From Clostridia bacterium (lineage in GTDB: Bacteria; Bacillota; Clostridia; Christensenellales; Borkfalkiaceae), in contig JAGAKN010000006.1 of NCBI GenBank assembly GCA_017625565.1, positions 16,154 through 80,153 of the forward strand: DNA of 64,000 nucleotides, written 5' to 3'. The first letter of the stretch is position 1. Each line of letters starts with the position of its first letter. The translations under genes were made by a program, and so were the position numbers. The notes beneath the pieces are model-generated. The model had not been told where the DNA came from and did no database searches. It saw nothing but the letters and a program-made list of their open reading frames with translations. Positions 49,122-57,775 of the stretch are shown here, one piece after another.

Positions 49122-51548
49122 TTAAAGAATGCCAAGGGGCAAGCTATCCACCCAGGTTAAAATGTTATCCAAATAGACGACGAGTTCGTCTACGTTGAGT
49201 TCGCCGATTTCCGTTTTCGAAGTATCCGACGACGGGAACGCGACACCCGGAAGATACGCGTCGCCCGTTCCACCAGAGTGGCGGATCTTATGGTGCAACG
49301 TATTCGTCGACATTTGGATTAAGCCGTCTGCCGCCATATCGTTCAACGGAGAGTGATGGATATTATAAGACATATTTTCCATCAAATTACCCATTTCGCC
49401 GGCAATCGAATATTTCAAGCCGTGTTGTACGGTTAATTGATTGATTTCTGCCAAAGTTAAATCGTTGGTAGGATCGCTGTCTTGATTGCGGGCTTTGAGA
49501 TGTTCCGCGTATACGTGATCGGCGAGCAGGTATTTCCAAGTGCCTTTTACTTGACGGTGTTCCATCGGCAAGAAACAGGTATTTCCGCTGCCGTCTACGT
49601 AAATGAAATCGCCTTTTTGTACCAAATGCCCGTTTACGTCGGTAAAGGATTCGGGTTCGCTTGCCGTGGGGGAGTATCTTTCGCCGACGAAAATGTCCGC
49701 TTCGAACACTTGACCGAACGTGAGCCGTTCTACCGCGCTAGGCAAACCTTCGATCGTGCATTCGCCTAAGTGTTTCAAGATACTGTTTCCCGCAGTTTTT
49801 TCTTCGCCGAATACTTCGGAAACCGTCAAACGGGAGCTAATCGACGAAATTAAATTATTCGTTCCTGAAAGATCGCCAAGGGTGTGTTTTTCATAGTTTA
49901 CCGGGTTGCCGTTCGCATCTGTTAAGTAGTAGAGGGTTGCGTAAACGGGTTCGTAGGTATGTTCCGTGCCGACAACGAGCTTTTCGCCGATCTTTACGGT
50001 TGCAGGCGCGCCGAACGCGTCTACCGCTTGAGTGGAGATTTTATATTCCACACCGTTTTCAACAAACGTTTTGTTTGCGAAATTCAATGCGTATCCCGCA
50101 GGGTATTCTTCGCCGTATTCGTTGTAGGCTTTGTCAAGCGTGGCGTTTATGGCGACGCGACGTTGCAACATAACGGGTTTTCCTGTAATCGGATCGATTT
50201 GGTAATGCGCGTTTTCCTTGCCGAGCAATAAGTACATGACGATTTTGTTTTCGGGATCTTCCTCTAAAACGTCGGAGAGTTGGATCTGATTGATGAGCGT
50301 TGTATTATGCTCTTTTAAATACCCAATCGTGCGCGGTTTTGCGCCGTTGATACATTCGATCGTTTGGTTGGGAGCGTCGCCCGTGATTTGGTAGTCCGTG
50401 CCTTTTTTGCCGTAAGCGAGCGAGATGAGCACTTGATGCGATTGCGCGGTGATATTTAACGCGTCTTTTAAGTACAACCCGTCGACGAGCGATGCAGCGT
50501 CTTCGGTGAGTTCGCCGATTAACGTCTTCTTGAAGAGTACAGGGGTTGCCGTTTCTTCGGGGGTTTCAAACGCCAAATATTGCTCGTTGCCGTTTACGTC
50601 TTTTACGTAATAGGTTTCCGTGTACGTTTTATCTCCCGACGTAAGCGTTTCGACGATTTTTACGAAACCGTTTTCCGCTGCCGAAGATTGACAATCGATG
50701 ACGTTCCCTTCGTAATCGTAATAGCTTGTGCCGTCAAAAGTTAAGAATTTTTGTTTCATTTGCGCGACGGATTTCCCGTTCACGGTCACGTATTCGTACG
50801 TGACGCCTTTTTCGCCGTAAGCGAGCGTGTTTAAAATATCGTCGTCCGGGCCTAAATTCGGGATCGCGGACGCCAACGCGATTTTAGAAATCGTCGACAT
50901 AGGATCGGAGCTCAACGTTTCCAACGTGACGGGGGTTTTGCCTTCTTTCATAACAATGTTTCCGTCCGCGTCGTAGCTGTAATCCACGCCGTATTCCCCG
51001 TAGCAAATTTCTAAAAGCAGGGGATCGAGTTCTTCACCGTCTTTTGCCGCCGCCTCTAAGAAATTGCCGAGCGGAGTGGTTTTAACCGCGTCGCCGAGAT
51101 AGGACGAAAGTTCGGTAAACGGCGTATTCAACAATACGTCGTCATCGAGTTGTACCCCGAAATCTTCTCGAAGTTGATCGGTAATGTCCGCGGTTTTTTC
51201 GGTGATGAAAGGGAAAAGCGTGGAAAAACCGCCCAACGTTTTGGATTTTGCGGCGTTAGACGTTTCTTTGACGAGCTCTAATATCGTCATATTGCCGACG
51301 GCTTCGGAAACGTAGTTTTTTTCCACCAATTCCGAGAAATCGAAATCGTCGACGAATTTGCCGACAAATTCCGTGGACTTGTTAATTTTTACTTTGGTAA
51401 GTACCAACGCGACCGAGCCAACGGTTGTACCGATGCCAAGGATAAACCCCAAAAGCAAAGCGATGATTCTGCCAAGCCAACCGCCCTTCTTTTTTACAAT
51501 TACCTTCGGTTCGTCGTCGTAGATCGTATCAACGGGTTCTTTCTCCAT
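49122..51548 (-). CDS. Large membrane-anchored repeat protein of unknown function
   Basis: 808 residues. A basic cytoplasmic start (KVIVKKKGGWLGR) precedes one membrane segment near residues 28-50, so nearly all of it lies outside. The outer part repeats a short block of the form Y/L-G-x-x-G/N-x-x-Y near residues 183, 244, 379 and 442 (CYGEYGVDYSY, AYGEKGVTYEY, AYGKKGTDYQI, LLGKENAHYQI). These are interleaved with helical pieces such as TLGDLSGTNNLISS and LIGELTEDAASLVDGLYL. No catalytic motif or cell-wall anchor is seen. It has its own promoter and stands alone. Probably a surface or wall-associated protein. Confidence 0.8.
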   Translation of the reverse strand: MEKEPVDTIYDDEPKVIVKKKGGWLGRIIALLLGFILGIGTTVGSVALVLTKVKINKSTEFVGKFVDDFDFSELVEKNYVSEAVGNMTILELVKETSNAAKSKTLGGFSTLFPFITEKTADITDQLREDFGVQLDDDVLLNTPFTELSSYLGDAVKTTPLGNFLEAAAKDGEELDPLLLEICYGEYGVDYSYDADGNIVMKEGKTPVTLETLSSDPMSTISKIALASAIPNLGPDDDILNTLAYGEKGVTYEYVTVNGKSVAQMKQKFLTFDGTSYYDYEGNVIDCQSSAAENGFVKIVETLTSGDKTYTETYYVKDVNGNEQYLAFETPEETATPVLFKKTLIGELTEDAASLVDGLYLKDALNITAQSHQVLISLAYGKKGTDYQITGDAPNQTIECINGAKPRTIGYLKEHNTTLINQIQLSDVLEEDPENKIVMYLLLGKENAHYQIDPITGKPVMLQRRVAINATLDKAYNEYGEEYPAGYALNFANKTFVENGVEYKISTQAVDAFGAPATVKIGEKLVVGTEHTYEPVYATLYYLTDANGNPVNYEKHTLGDLSGTNNLISSISSRLTVSEVFGEEKTAGNSILKHLGECTIEGLPSAVERLTFGQVFEADIFVGERYSPTASEPESFTDVNGHLVQKGDFIYVDGSGNTCFLPMEHRQVKGTWKYLLADHVYAEHLKARNQDSDPTNDLTLAEINQLTVQHGLKYSIAGEMGNLMENMSYNIHHSPLNDMAADGLIQMSTNTLHHKIRHSGGTGDAYLPGVAFPSSDTSKTEIGELNVDELVVYLDNILTWVDSLPLGIL

Positions 51549-51590
51549 ATGTATATACTCCTTTGAACGTTTATTAGAGAATCTAATTAC

Positions 51591-51619
51591 ATTATATAAT
51601 ACTTTCTTGAAAAAAGCAA
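51591..51619 (-). promoter_or_regulatory. Promoter of the large membrane-anchored protein gene
   Basis: On the minus strand TTGCTT (51614-51619) and TATAAT (51591-51596) are 17 bases apart. Confidence 0.7.
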
Positions 51620-51638
51620 GTGCTTTCTAATAAAAAAA

Positions 51639-51672
51639 CAGACGGCGAACACGGAAAATGTTGCCGTCTGAC
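51639..51672 (-). terminator. Terminator of the phosphoribosyltransferase gene
   Basis: Stem CAGACGGC / GCCGTCTG extended by AACA/TGTT with one bulged base. On the minus strand it ends in TTTTTTT. Confidence 0.8.
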
Positions 51673-51685
51673 GTTTTTTAGTGGA

Positions 51686-52225
51686 TTATGCGAAGATGGG
51701 GATGGACGCAAGATAAATAACGTCCTTTCTATCCGCCGCTTCAGCCTCCGCGAGTACGAACGCTTTCTTGTGAATGATCCCGCCTGCTTTTTGTACGAGC
51801 CGTTCCAAACCTTCTAAGGACGCGCCCGTCGAAACGACGTCGTCGACAATCCCGACTTTTTTGCCCTTTAACAAATCTTCGTCGTGCTTGGAAAGGAATA
51901 ATTTTTGTTCCACGCCCGTCGTGATGGACGAGCCCATGGTAATTTCGATCCCGTCTTGCATATACAATTTACGGCTCTTTCTAGCAACCGCGTAATATCT
52001 TTGTCCAAGCTCTCTTGCAACACAATGCGTCAACTGCAAACCTTTGGATTCCGCTGTAATCAACACGTCGCAGTCGGACAGGTCTTTCGCGAGTTCTTTT
52101 GCGCAATGTTCGGTGAGTTCGCTATCCCCGTGCAAGTTAAAAAACGCGATGCTAATTCCGCTAGGTAAGGGCAAAATAGGCAAATGCGCTTCAAAGCCTT
52201 TGATGTCAACGATATGGTATTTCAT
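51686..52225 (-). CDS. Purine-type phosphoribosyltransferase (Apt-like)
   Basis: 179 residues. VGIVDDVVSTGASLEGLERL near residue 123 is the PRPP-binding motif of type I phosphoribosyltransferases. DCDVLITAESKGLQLTHCVA near 52 and RKSRKLYMQDGIEITMGSS near 82 resemble adenine/xanthine enzymes. It would convert a purine base plus PRPP to the nucleotide. Length is close to Apt (~170). There is no purine riboswitch in the short leader, unlike many xpt genes. Monocistronic. Confidence 0.8.
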   Translation of the reverse strand: MKYHIVDIKGFEAHLPILPLPSGISIAFFNLHGDSELTEHCAKELAKDLSDCDVLITAESKGLQLTHCVARELGQRYYAVARKSRKLYMQDGIEITMGSSITTGVEQKLFLSKHDEDLLKGKKVGIVDDVVSTGASLEGLERLVQKAGGIIHKKAFVLAEAEAADRKDVIYLASIPIFA

Positions 52226-52259
52226 AATGCATTTCTCCTAAACGTATTTTATCAAGAAT

Positions 52260-52288
52260 ATTGTACCATAATTTTTTAAAAAAGTAAA
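52260..52288 (-). promoter_or_regulatory. Promoter of the phosphoribosyltransferase gene
   Basis: On the minus strand TTTACT (52283-52288) and TACAAT (52260-52265) are 17 bases apart. Confidence 0.6.
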
Positions 52289-52347
52289 CGTTTGCGCGGA
52301 AAAATCCCAAAAAATTTTACGCTTTTTTTCGGTGAACGCTCCGTCGG

Positions 52348-52376
52348 TTGACTTTTTATGAGAAAAGGGTTATAAT
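52348..52376 (+). promoter_or_regulatory. Promoter of recX-birA
   Basis: TTGACT (52348-52353) and TATAAT (52371-52376) are 17 bases apart, 24 bases before the recX GTG start. Confidence 0.8.
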
Positions 52377-52400
52377 GATATCGTGTAAGGAGAGAAGAAA

Positions 52401-53021
52401 GTGAACGAAATTACGGCGATTACTCCACAAGCGAAAGACAAAACCCGTTGCAACGTCTACGTCGACGGGCGTTTTTGTTGCGGATTGACTTTGGAAACGG
52501 TTGTTAAAAACCGCTTAAAAGTCGGGCAAACGGTTGCAGGGGAACAGCTGGAAAAGATACAGCTTGAAAGCGAGAAAACGACGGCGCTGGATAAAGCGCT
52601 TATGCATCTTTCGGCTACGCGAAAAACGGAAAAACAAATCCGAGAGTTTCTTATGCGGAAAGGCTACTTGCCCGCCGTCGTCGATTGCGTAGTGGAAAAA
52701 CTGCGCGAGTACGGATTTTTAAACGACGGGGAGTATGCGGAAGCGTACGTGGAAAGCGCGGTTAAAAATAAAGGTGGACGGTTGATCCGTATGGAATTAA
52801 GGGGCAAGGGCGTATCCGACGACGTGATCGATTGCGCGTTGAACGCTTTGGACGACGAAACGGAGGAACAAACGGCGAAAAAATTGCTCGAAAAATATAT
52901 GCGCGGAAAACCTGCGGACGTGCAAACAAGGCAAAAAGCGTATCGGCACTTGCTCTCTAAAGGATTTGATTACGAAACGGCGAAAACGGTGCTCAGGGAA
53001 TACGGTGAAAACGACGATTAA
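52401..53021 (+). CDS. recX: RecX regulatory protein
   Basis: 206 residues from a GTG at 52401 with AAGGAGAG upstream. The tandem three-helix repeats of RecX are visible: ALDKALMHLSATRKTEKQIR, then YGFLNDGEYAEAYVES and KGGRLIRMELRGKGVSDDVI, then YRHLLSKGFDYETAKTVL. RecX binds RecA filaments and limits recombination activity. recA itself is not in the window. The birA gene follows after 17 bases. Confidence 0.9.
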   Translation: MNEITAITPQAKDKTRCNVYVDGRFCCGLTLETVVKNRLKVGQTVAGEQLEKIQLESEKTTALDKALMHLSATRKTEKQIREFLMRKGYLPAVVDCVVEKLREYGFLNDGEYAEAYVESAVKNKGGRLIRMELRGKGVSDDVIDCALNALDDETEEQTAKKLLEKYMRGKPADVQTRQKAYRHLLSKGFDYETAKTVLREYGENDD

Positions 53022-53038
53022 GGCGGTACAGGTACGAG

Positions 53039-53755
53039 ATGAATACAATAAACGGGTATAGGGTAGAACGCTTTGACGAGTTGCCGTCGACAAACGATTA
53101 TATCAAGGAAAAACGTAGTGAAAAACAAAACGTCATTATAACGGCGAAACGGCAAACGCGCGGTCGGGGGACGAAAGGGAGAAGTTTCGTTTCCGAAACG
53201 GGCGGCGTGTACGTTTCCGTGTTGACGTTTTATCCGTCGCTCTTGGCGAAAGACGCGTTTTCGATTATGGCGAATTCCGCGGTGGCGGTATGCGAAACGC
53301 TAAGCGCGTACGGGGTGCGTCCCGTAATCAAATGGCCGAACGATATCCACGTGCACGGCAAAAAAATTTGTGGGATTTTGATTGAGAACGCGTTTTCGGG
53401 CGCGTATGTTTCTTCGTCCGTCGTAGGCGTGGGCTTGAACGTTGCGAATGCTGTTCCTGAAACGCTTTCGGCGATTGCGATTACGCTTGCGCAGGCGACG
53501 GGAAGAAGTTTTTCCGACGTGGAGATTGCGGAAGTTGAAGAACGTTTGCTTTTCGCGTTGACTTTTAGACGGGAGAACGTGTTGCAGGAGTATCGAAAAT
53601 ACTTGGGATATATCGGGCAAACGGCAACAATACTCGTCGGGGAAGAAAAATTGCCCGTAAGACTACGCGGTGTAGACTCTACGGGCAGGTTGATCGCGGA
53701 AACGGAACAGGGGGAACAGAGTTTTTCGTCTGCGGAAGTTTCCTTAAGAACGTAA
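53039..53755 (+). CDS. birA: Biotin-protein ligase without DNA-binding domain
   Basis: 238 residues. FDELPSTNDYIKEKRSEKQN at the start, TRGRGTKGRSFVSETGGVYV near residue 42 (the biotinyl-adenylate loop, here G-R-G-T-K-G-R), IKWPNDIHVHGKKICGILIE near 99 and VVGVGLNVAN near 129 define the ligase. There is no N-terminal winged helix, so it is a group I enzyme that does not act as the Bir repressor. It attaches biotin to carboxylase carrier proteins. A small SH3-like domain follows at the C-terminus. Confidence 0.93.
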   Translation: MNTINGYRVERFDELPSTNDYIKEKRSEKQNVIITAKRQTRGRGTKGRSFVSETGGVYVSVLTFYPSLLAKDAFSIMANSAVAVCETLSAYGVRPVIKWPNDIHVHGKKICGILIENAFSGAYVSSSVVGVGLNVANAVPETLSAIAITLAQATGRSFSDVEIAEVEERLLFALTFRRENVLQEYRKYLGYIGQTATILVGEEKLPVRLRGVDSTGRLIAETEQGEQSFSSAEVSLRT

Positions 53756-53761
53756 GATGAG

Positions 53762-54511
53762 TTATTCGTAGCCGAAAATACGGGTGAGTACGGCAACGAT
53801 TAGTAAACAGCTACCAAAGACGAGATAGTAATAGGGAAAGGGTGTCCAAAGCGACGTGAATAAGACGAGTGATCCGCTGGTCACAAACCCTTTGGAGTTG
53901 CGTTTTGCCAGCCAAAGCCGTAATTTCCGTTTACGCTTGTTTTCGGCGTTTTCTTCTCCCAAAAAACGTTCGGGTAGGCGTTCGTTGTCTTTCAAAAGCG
54001 TGTAAATTTCTTCACCGGTTTTTACGCGTATGCCCAACCGATTGCAAAGCATCATCGCGCCTTCGTCGATTTGCGCGCAAAAAACGACCTTTTGTTTTTT
54101 TGTTTTCCAACGCGCGTATTTGATGACGTCGTCGGCGGAAACGGGCAATAGCGAGAAGTGCAAAAAGTAAAATTCCGTTTGCGTGAACAGGCGCAATTTG
54201 GCAAACCGCCCCACGGGTTCGTCGACGGCTAACGCCCGTTGGAAAAACTCCGTTTTCTTTTCGTCGCTAAGTAGCGCGAGATGAAGCAGTAATTTTTCTT
54301 TTTGCGTTTCGTCCGTTCTTTTAAGATACAGGTTTTTGCGCTTAGCGCGCAACAGCGTCGCTACGGCGAGCGCGGTAAGTATTCCGCAAAGGACGCTCAA
54401 CGTCACGGAAAGAGAGAATGGGATACGTAAATATCGGAACAAGCAAAGGGTGAATAGCGACGAGATAAAAAAAGCGAAAAACACGTCGGAAACGAATGCA
54501 GATTTTTTCAT
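53762..54511 (-). CDS. Membrane protein of unknown function with central soluble domain
   Basis: 249 residues from the ATG at 54511; the frame is open further upstream, but that part would overlap the divergent nadD promoter and lacks membrane-protein character. Two membrane segments at the N-terminus (VFFAFFISSLFTLCLFRYL and SLSVTLSVLCGILTALAVA) and two at the C-terminus enclose a ~120-residue cytoplasmic domain. In it KKQKVVFCAQIDEGAMMLCN and LGIRVKTGEEIYTLLKDNE resemble the core of small nuclease-like folds, but no catalytic motif is sure. Conserved look, function unknown. Confidence 0.7.
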   Translation of the reverse strand: MKKSAFVSDVFFAFFISSLFTLCLFRYLRIPFSLSVTLSVLCGILTALAVATLLRAKRKNLYLKRTDETQKEKLLLHLALLSDEKKTEFFQRALAVDEPVGRFAKLRLFTQTEFYFLHFSLLPVSADDVIKYARWKTKKQKVVFCAQIDEGAMMLCNRLGIRVKTGEEIYTLLKDNERLPERFLGEENAENKRKRKLRLWLAKRNSKGFVTSGSLVLFTSLWTPFPYYYLVFGSCLLIVAVLTRIFGYE

Positions 54512-54546
54512 GCTCCGATTTTTGACGGATTTGTGGCTTTTTAAAC

Positions 54547-54575
54547 TTGATAAACGCAAAAAATTGTAGTATAAT
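54547..54575 (+). promoter_or_regulatory. Promoter of nadD-rsfS
   Basis: TTGATA (54547-54552) and TATAAT (54570-54575) are 17 bases apart, 22 bases before the nadD start. Confidence 0.75.
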
Positions 54576-54597
54576 AGAAAAGAAAGGTAGGTGGACG

Positions 54598-55764
54598 ATG
54601 AAAATCGGGATTTTCGGCGGATCGTTTGATCCACCGCATAACGAGCATATCCGTTTGGCGCAAACGGCGATCGACGGCTTGGGTTTGGACAAGCTGTTTG
54701 TTATGCCTGCGTACGCGCCACCGCATAAGCGCGGAAAAACGCTCTCGCCCGATTCAAAACGTTTGGAAATGTGTAGATTGGCGTTTGCAGGGGTGGAAAA
54801 AGCCGAAGTCAGCGATTACGAAATCGAACGCAAGGGCACGAGTTATACCTATCTCACTTGTCGGTATTTTAAGGAACGGTATCCGTCTGCGGAAATTTTT
54901 TGGTTGGTGGGGACGGATATGTTGCGAGATTTTCCGACTTGGAAAAATCCGACGGAGATTTTAGAAAACGTACGTCTTGCCGTATGCGCAAGAAACGAAA
55001 ACGCCGACTGGCTACAAAAAGAACGCAAGGTATTTTTTGAAAAATTCGGGAAAGATTTTGCGATAATCGATTATAACGGACAAAACGTTTCTTCGACGAA
55101 AATTCGCGTTTTGGCAGGGGCAGGTATGCGTGTAGATGCGTATACGCCCGTTTCCGTAGCCGAGTATATCGAAAAAAATAAACTCTACGAAATTGCAGGC
55201 GCAAAGCAGGCGTTGGCGCTGGAAAAACCCGAACGGGTGGCGCATAGTTTGCGCGTCGCGGAGTTGGCGGTGGCAAGGGCGCCGGCGTTGAAAATCCCCG
55301 AAAAGCAGGCGATCACGGCGTCGCTCTTTCACGATTGCGGTAAGTATTTAACGCTAGATAATCCGCTTTTGGACGGATTTATTCCCGACACAAGATACGG
55401 AGAAATTCCTGCGTCTGTCTTGCATCAATACACGGGCGCGTACGTTGCGGAAAAACGGTTTGGGGTGACGGATGAAGAAGTGTTAGACGCCATTCGTTAT
55501 CATACCAGCGGACGGGAGAATATGCGCCCCTTAGAACAACTCGTTTTCCTTGCGGATATGCTGGAAGAAGGGCGTGATTACGACTGTGTAGCGTTGTTGC
55601 GCGGGCTATTTTGGCAAGGGGATTGTTTGGAACGTTGTTTGGAAGAAGCACTGTATCAAACGTTGTTATTTTTAGAAAAAAAAGGCGGAGAAATTTATCC
55701 GCTGACAAAAAAAGCTTATCAATTTTACAAAGAAAAAGGAGAAAAATATGACGAAAGTAAGTAG
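54598..55764 (+). CDS. nadD: NadD-YqeK fusion: nicotinate-nucleotide adenylyltransferase plus HD phosphohydrolase
   Basis: 388 residues from the ATG at 54598. Residues 1-~195 are NadD: IGIFGGSFDPPHNEHIRLAQ (H-x-x-H nucleotidyltransferase motif) and NVSSTKIR near 161. From ~210 a YqeK-type HD domain follows: RVAHSLRVAELAVARAPAL, ASLFHDCGKYLTLDNPLL with the HD pair, and AIRYHTSGRENMRPLEQLVF. NadD makes deamido-NAD+ from NaMN; YqeK-type proteins hydrolyse Ap4A. In most Firmicutes these are two adjacent genes; here they are one. rsfS follows with a 17-base overlap. Confidence 0.93.
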   Translation: MKIGIFGGSFDPPHNEHIRLAQTAIDGLGLDKLFVMPAYAPPHKRGKTLSPDSKRLEMCRLAFAGVEKAEVSDYEIERKGTSYTYLTCRYFKERYPSAEIFWLVGTDMLRDFPTWKNPTEILENVRLAVCARNENADWLQKERKVFFEKFGKDFAIIDYNGQNVSSTKIRVLAGAGMRVDAYTPVSVAEYIEKNKLYEIAGAKQALALEKPERVAHSLRVAELAVARAPALKIPEKQAITASLFHDCGKYLTLDNPLLDGFIPDTRYGEIPASVLHQYTGAYVAEKRFGVTDEEVLDAIRYHTSGRENMRPLEQLVFLADMLEEGRDYDCVALLRGLFWQGDCLERCLEEALYQTLLFLEKKGGEIYPLTKKAYQFYKEKGEKYDESK

Positions 55765-56140
55765 TAAGGAATTGGCAGTGGCGGTTTGCAAAGCTTTGGC
55801 GGACAAGCTTGGAAAGGATATCGTAGCGTTATACGTGCGCGAAAAAACGGATTTGTGCGATTATTTTATTATCGCAAGCGGTAGCAACGCTCCGCAAATC
55901 CGCGCGATGGGCGAACGTGTGGAAGAACTGATTGAAAAGGATCTGGGGATTGTTCCGTCCCGTACGGAAGGTGTTCGCGACGGGCGTTGGGCGGTAATCG
56001 ATTACGGTGACGTAATCGTGCATATTTTCAACGACGAAACGCGGTTGTTCTATCATCTGGAACGGCTTTGGACGGACGGCGGAAACTTGGAAAAATTCGA
56101 CGAAAAATCGGGCGAATTACTTGCTCCGGAAGAAAAGTAA
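55748..56140 (+). CDS. rsfS: Ribosome silencing factor RsfS
   Basis: 130 residues. VAVCKALADKLGKDIVALYV, then DLCDYFIIASGSNAPQIRAM and DGRWAVIDYGDVIVHIFNDE, are the three conserved blocks of RsfS (YbeB/Iojap). It binds ribosomal protein L14 and blocks subunit joining during starvation. It starts inside the end of nadD-yqeK behind AAAGGAG. The nadD-yqeK-rsfS order is standard. Confidence 0.95.
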   Translation: MTKVSSKELAVAVCKALADKLGKDIVALYVREKTDLCDYFIIASGSNAPQIRAMGERVEELIEKDLGIVPSRTEGVRDGRWAVIDYGDVIVHIFNDETRLFYHLERLWTDGGNLEKFDEKSGELLAPEEK

Positions 56141-56141
56141 A

Positions 56142-56408
56142 TCATTGAAAACGGATTTCTTTCGGCTCGCTATAACTCGTTTTGGGTTTACGGCGTTTGC
56201 GTTCGACGATATAATACACTTGCTCCTGAGAAGGTTTCTCGGGGGCTTTTTTTTCGGGTGTTTGTTCGGGCGGTGGTTCGGTTTGGTTGTGGTATTCCCA
56301 GCCGAACGCGACAAGCCTTGCCAAATGTACGCCGATAAAACAAACGGCGAAGAGTAGAAGAATGAACAATACGCCTTGCGTGGCGTGTGCAAAAAGGAAA
56401 GTATTCAT
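56142..56408 (-). CDS. Small single-pass membrane protein, unknown
   Basis: 88 residues. One membrane segment near the N-terminus (GVLFILLLFAVCFIGVHLAR) is followed by a proline/glutamate/lysine-rich linker (PPPEQTPEKKAPEKPSQE). A compact basic tail reads VYYIVERKRRKPKTSYSEPK. The layered composition and coding bias make it more likely real than the overlapping + strand frame. It converges with rsfS. A sortase or secretion signal is not present. Function not known. Confidence 0.6.
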   Translation of the reverse strand: MNTFLFAHATQGVLFILLLFAVCFIGVHLARLVAFGWEYHNQTEPPPEQTPEKKAPEKPSQEQVYYIVERKRRKPKTSYSEPKEIRFQ

Positions 56409-56520
56409 ACTTGCAGTATACCTTGTTTTTTCGGTCGGATTTTCAACGGCTTTGCCGAAAACGGACGGGGATTGTCAAAACGCATGGATATTTTCAAACG
56501 CTTTCGCATAGGATAAACGT

Positions 56521-57231
56521 ATGAAAAAGACGTTTTTGGCGGGGCTCGCGTTGGCGCTCGCAAGCTTTTTTACGGCGGTAGGTATGTGCATACAATTGTT
56601 AAACGGAGTCGTTGTGGCTACGACGGCGGTTAGCGGTGGAAAACTCCGCGTGGTGTTAGACGCGGGACACGGCGGAATAGACGGCGGTGTCGTTGGTAGG
56701 ACGACGGGGATCAAAGAAAGCGATCTCAACCTGTCGATTACACACTTCTTAAAAGACGCGTTGGCGGATATGGGGTTTGACGTTGTGTTGACGCGCAAGA
56801 CGGAGGCTGGGCTATATGATACGGCGACGAAAGGCTTTAAAAAACGGGATATGCAACGCAGAAAAGAAGTGATAGAGAAAGCGCGTCCCGATCTCGTCGT
56901 ATCTATCCACCAAAACTTTTACGCGTCGAAAAACGTGCGTGGCGGACAGGTATTTTACGGCAAAAGGAATGAGAAAAGCAAAGCGCTTGCCTTGGCCGTG
57001 CAGGAGCGACTGAACGGTTTGTACGCGGAGTTTGGCGTCAAGGAACGTTCGGCAAAAACGGGGGAGTATTACGTGTTGGAATGTACCGAATATCCATCCG
57101 TGATTGTCGAGTGCGGTTTTTTGTCTAACCCTGACGACGAAGAATTGCTTGCGGATAAGCGTTGGCAAAAACGGTTGGTTGGGGCGATTGCTACGGGGGT
57201 AATCGGGTATTTTGATGGAATTTCCGTTTGA
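56521..57231 (+). CDS. cwlD: N-acetylmuramoyl-L-alanine amidase, CwlD-like
   Basis: 236 residues. An N-terminal hydrophobic signal/anchor (FLAGLALALASFFTAVGMCI) precedes the Amidase_3 domain. LRVVLDAGHGGIDGGVVG near residue 42 has the first zinc histidine, KESDLNL the glutamate, VVSIHQNFYAS near 130 the second histidine, and SVIVECGFLSNPDDEEL near 195 the catalytic glutamate. Length and layout match CwlD, which with PdaA forms muramic-delta-lactam in spore cortex. With sigH and spoVA genes in the window, a sporulation role is plausible; general wall turnover is the alternative. Confidence 0.88.
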   Translation: MKKTFLAGLALALASFFTAVGMCIQLLNGVVVATTAVSGGKLRVVLDAGHGGIDGGVVGRTTGIKESDLNLSITHFLKDALADMGFDVVLTRKTEAGLYDTATKGFKKRDMQRRKEVIEKARPDLVVSIHQNFYASKNVRGGQVFYGKRNEKSKALALAVQERLNGLYAEFGVKERSAKTGEYYVLECTEYPSVIVECGFLSNPDDEELLADKRWQKRLVGAIATGVIGYFDGISV

Positions 57232-57259
57232 AGAAATCGGGGAAAGCCGAGAGAATTGC

Positions 57260-57288
57260 TTGTAATTTGCGTTTGCTTATGGTATAAT
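57260..57288 (+). promoter_or_regulatory. Promoter of mrnC-rlmB-sigH
   Basis: TTGTAA (57260-57265) and TATAAT (57283-57288) are 17 bases apart, 30 bases before the mrnC start. Confidence 0.75.
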
Positions 57289-57318
57289 AAGACTAGACGA
57301 AAATACGGAGAGAAAGCG

Positions 57319-57762
57319 ATGTTAAACAACGGAGAGTTTTTGACGAGAACACAAGCGTTGCAAATATCCCCCATAACCCTTGCGTTTGTTGGGGACGCAA
57401 CGTATTCGTTGTATGTACGGGAAAGGCTTGCCAAATTGGCGACGGGAAAGGTTGGTTCATTCCAGCGCGTCGCGTCGAAGATCCTTTCGGCAAAAGGGCA
57501 AAGCGCGTTTTTGGAAAAGGTAGAGCCGTTGTTTACGCAGGAAGAAGCGGACGTATTCCGTCGTGGAAAGAACGCGAAAAAAGCGACCAAAGCTAAGAGC
57601 GCGTCGAGCTTGGAATATAACCGTTCGACGGGGTTTGAGGCGGTGCTCGGGTACTTATACTTAATCGGGGAAACGGCGCGGATTAACGAGTTGTTGTCCG
57701 TGCTCAAAGACGAAGATTTTCAAATAGAAGAAACGCACAGGGCGTTTAAGCCTTGTCGTTAA
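57319..57762 (+). CDS. mrnC: Mini-ribonuclease III
   Basis: 147 residues from the ATG at 57319 behind GGAGAGAA. ITLAFVGDATYSLYVRERLA near residue 18 is the catalytic G-D-A helix of RNase III-like folds, and STGFEAVLGYLYLIGET near 106 the second metal-binding helix. No double-stranded RNA-binding domain, as expected for Mini-III, which trims 23S rRNA. It lies directly upstream of rlmB, a conserved pairing in Firmicutes. Confidence 0.93.
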   Translation: MLNNGEFLTRTQALQISPITLAFVGDATYSLYVRERLAKLATGKVGSFQRVASKILSAKGQSAFLEKVEPLFTQEEADVFRRGKNAKKATKAKSASSLEYNRSTGFEAVLGYLYLIGETARINELLSVLKDEDFQIEETHRAFKPCR

Positions 57763-57775
57763 GGGAGTTTACGTT

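Noticed and set aside
52226..52400. Purine riboswitch before the phosphoribosyltransferase
   Set aside because: The leader between promoter and start is only ~30 bases, too short for the aptamer.
56121..56357. 78-codon frame on the + strand
   Set aside because: Overlaps the small membrane-protein gene on the other strand; its glycine/phenylalanine-rich product mirrors that gene's proline/glutamate linker.
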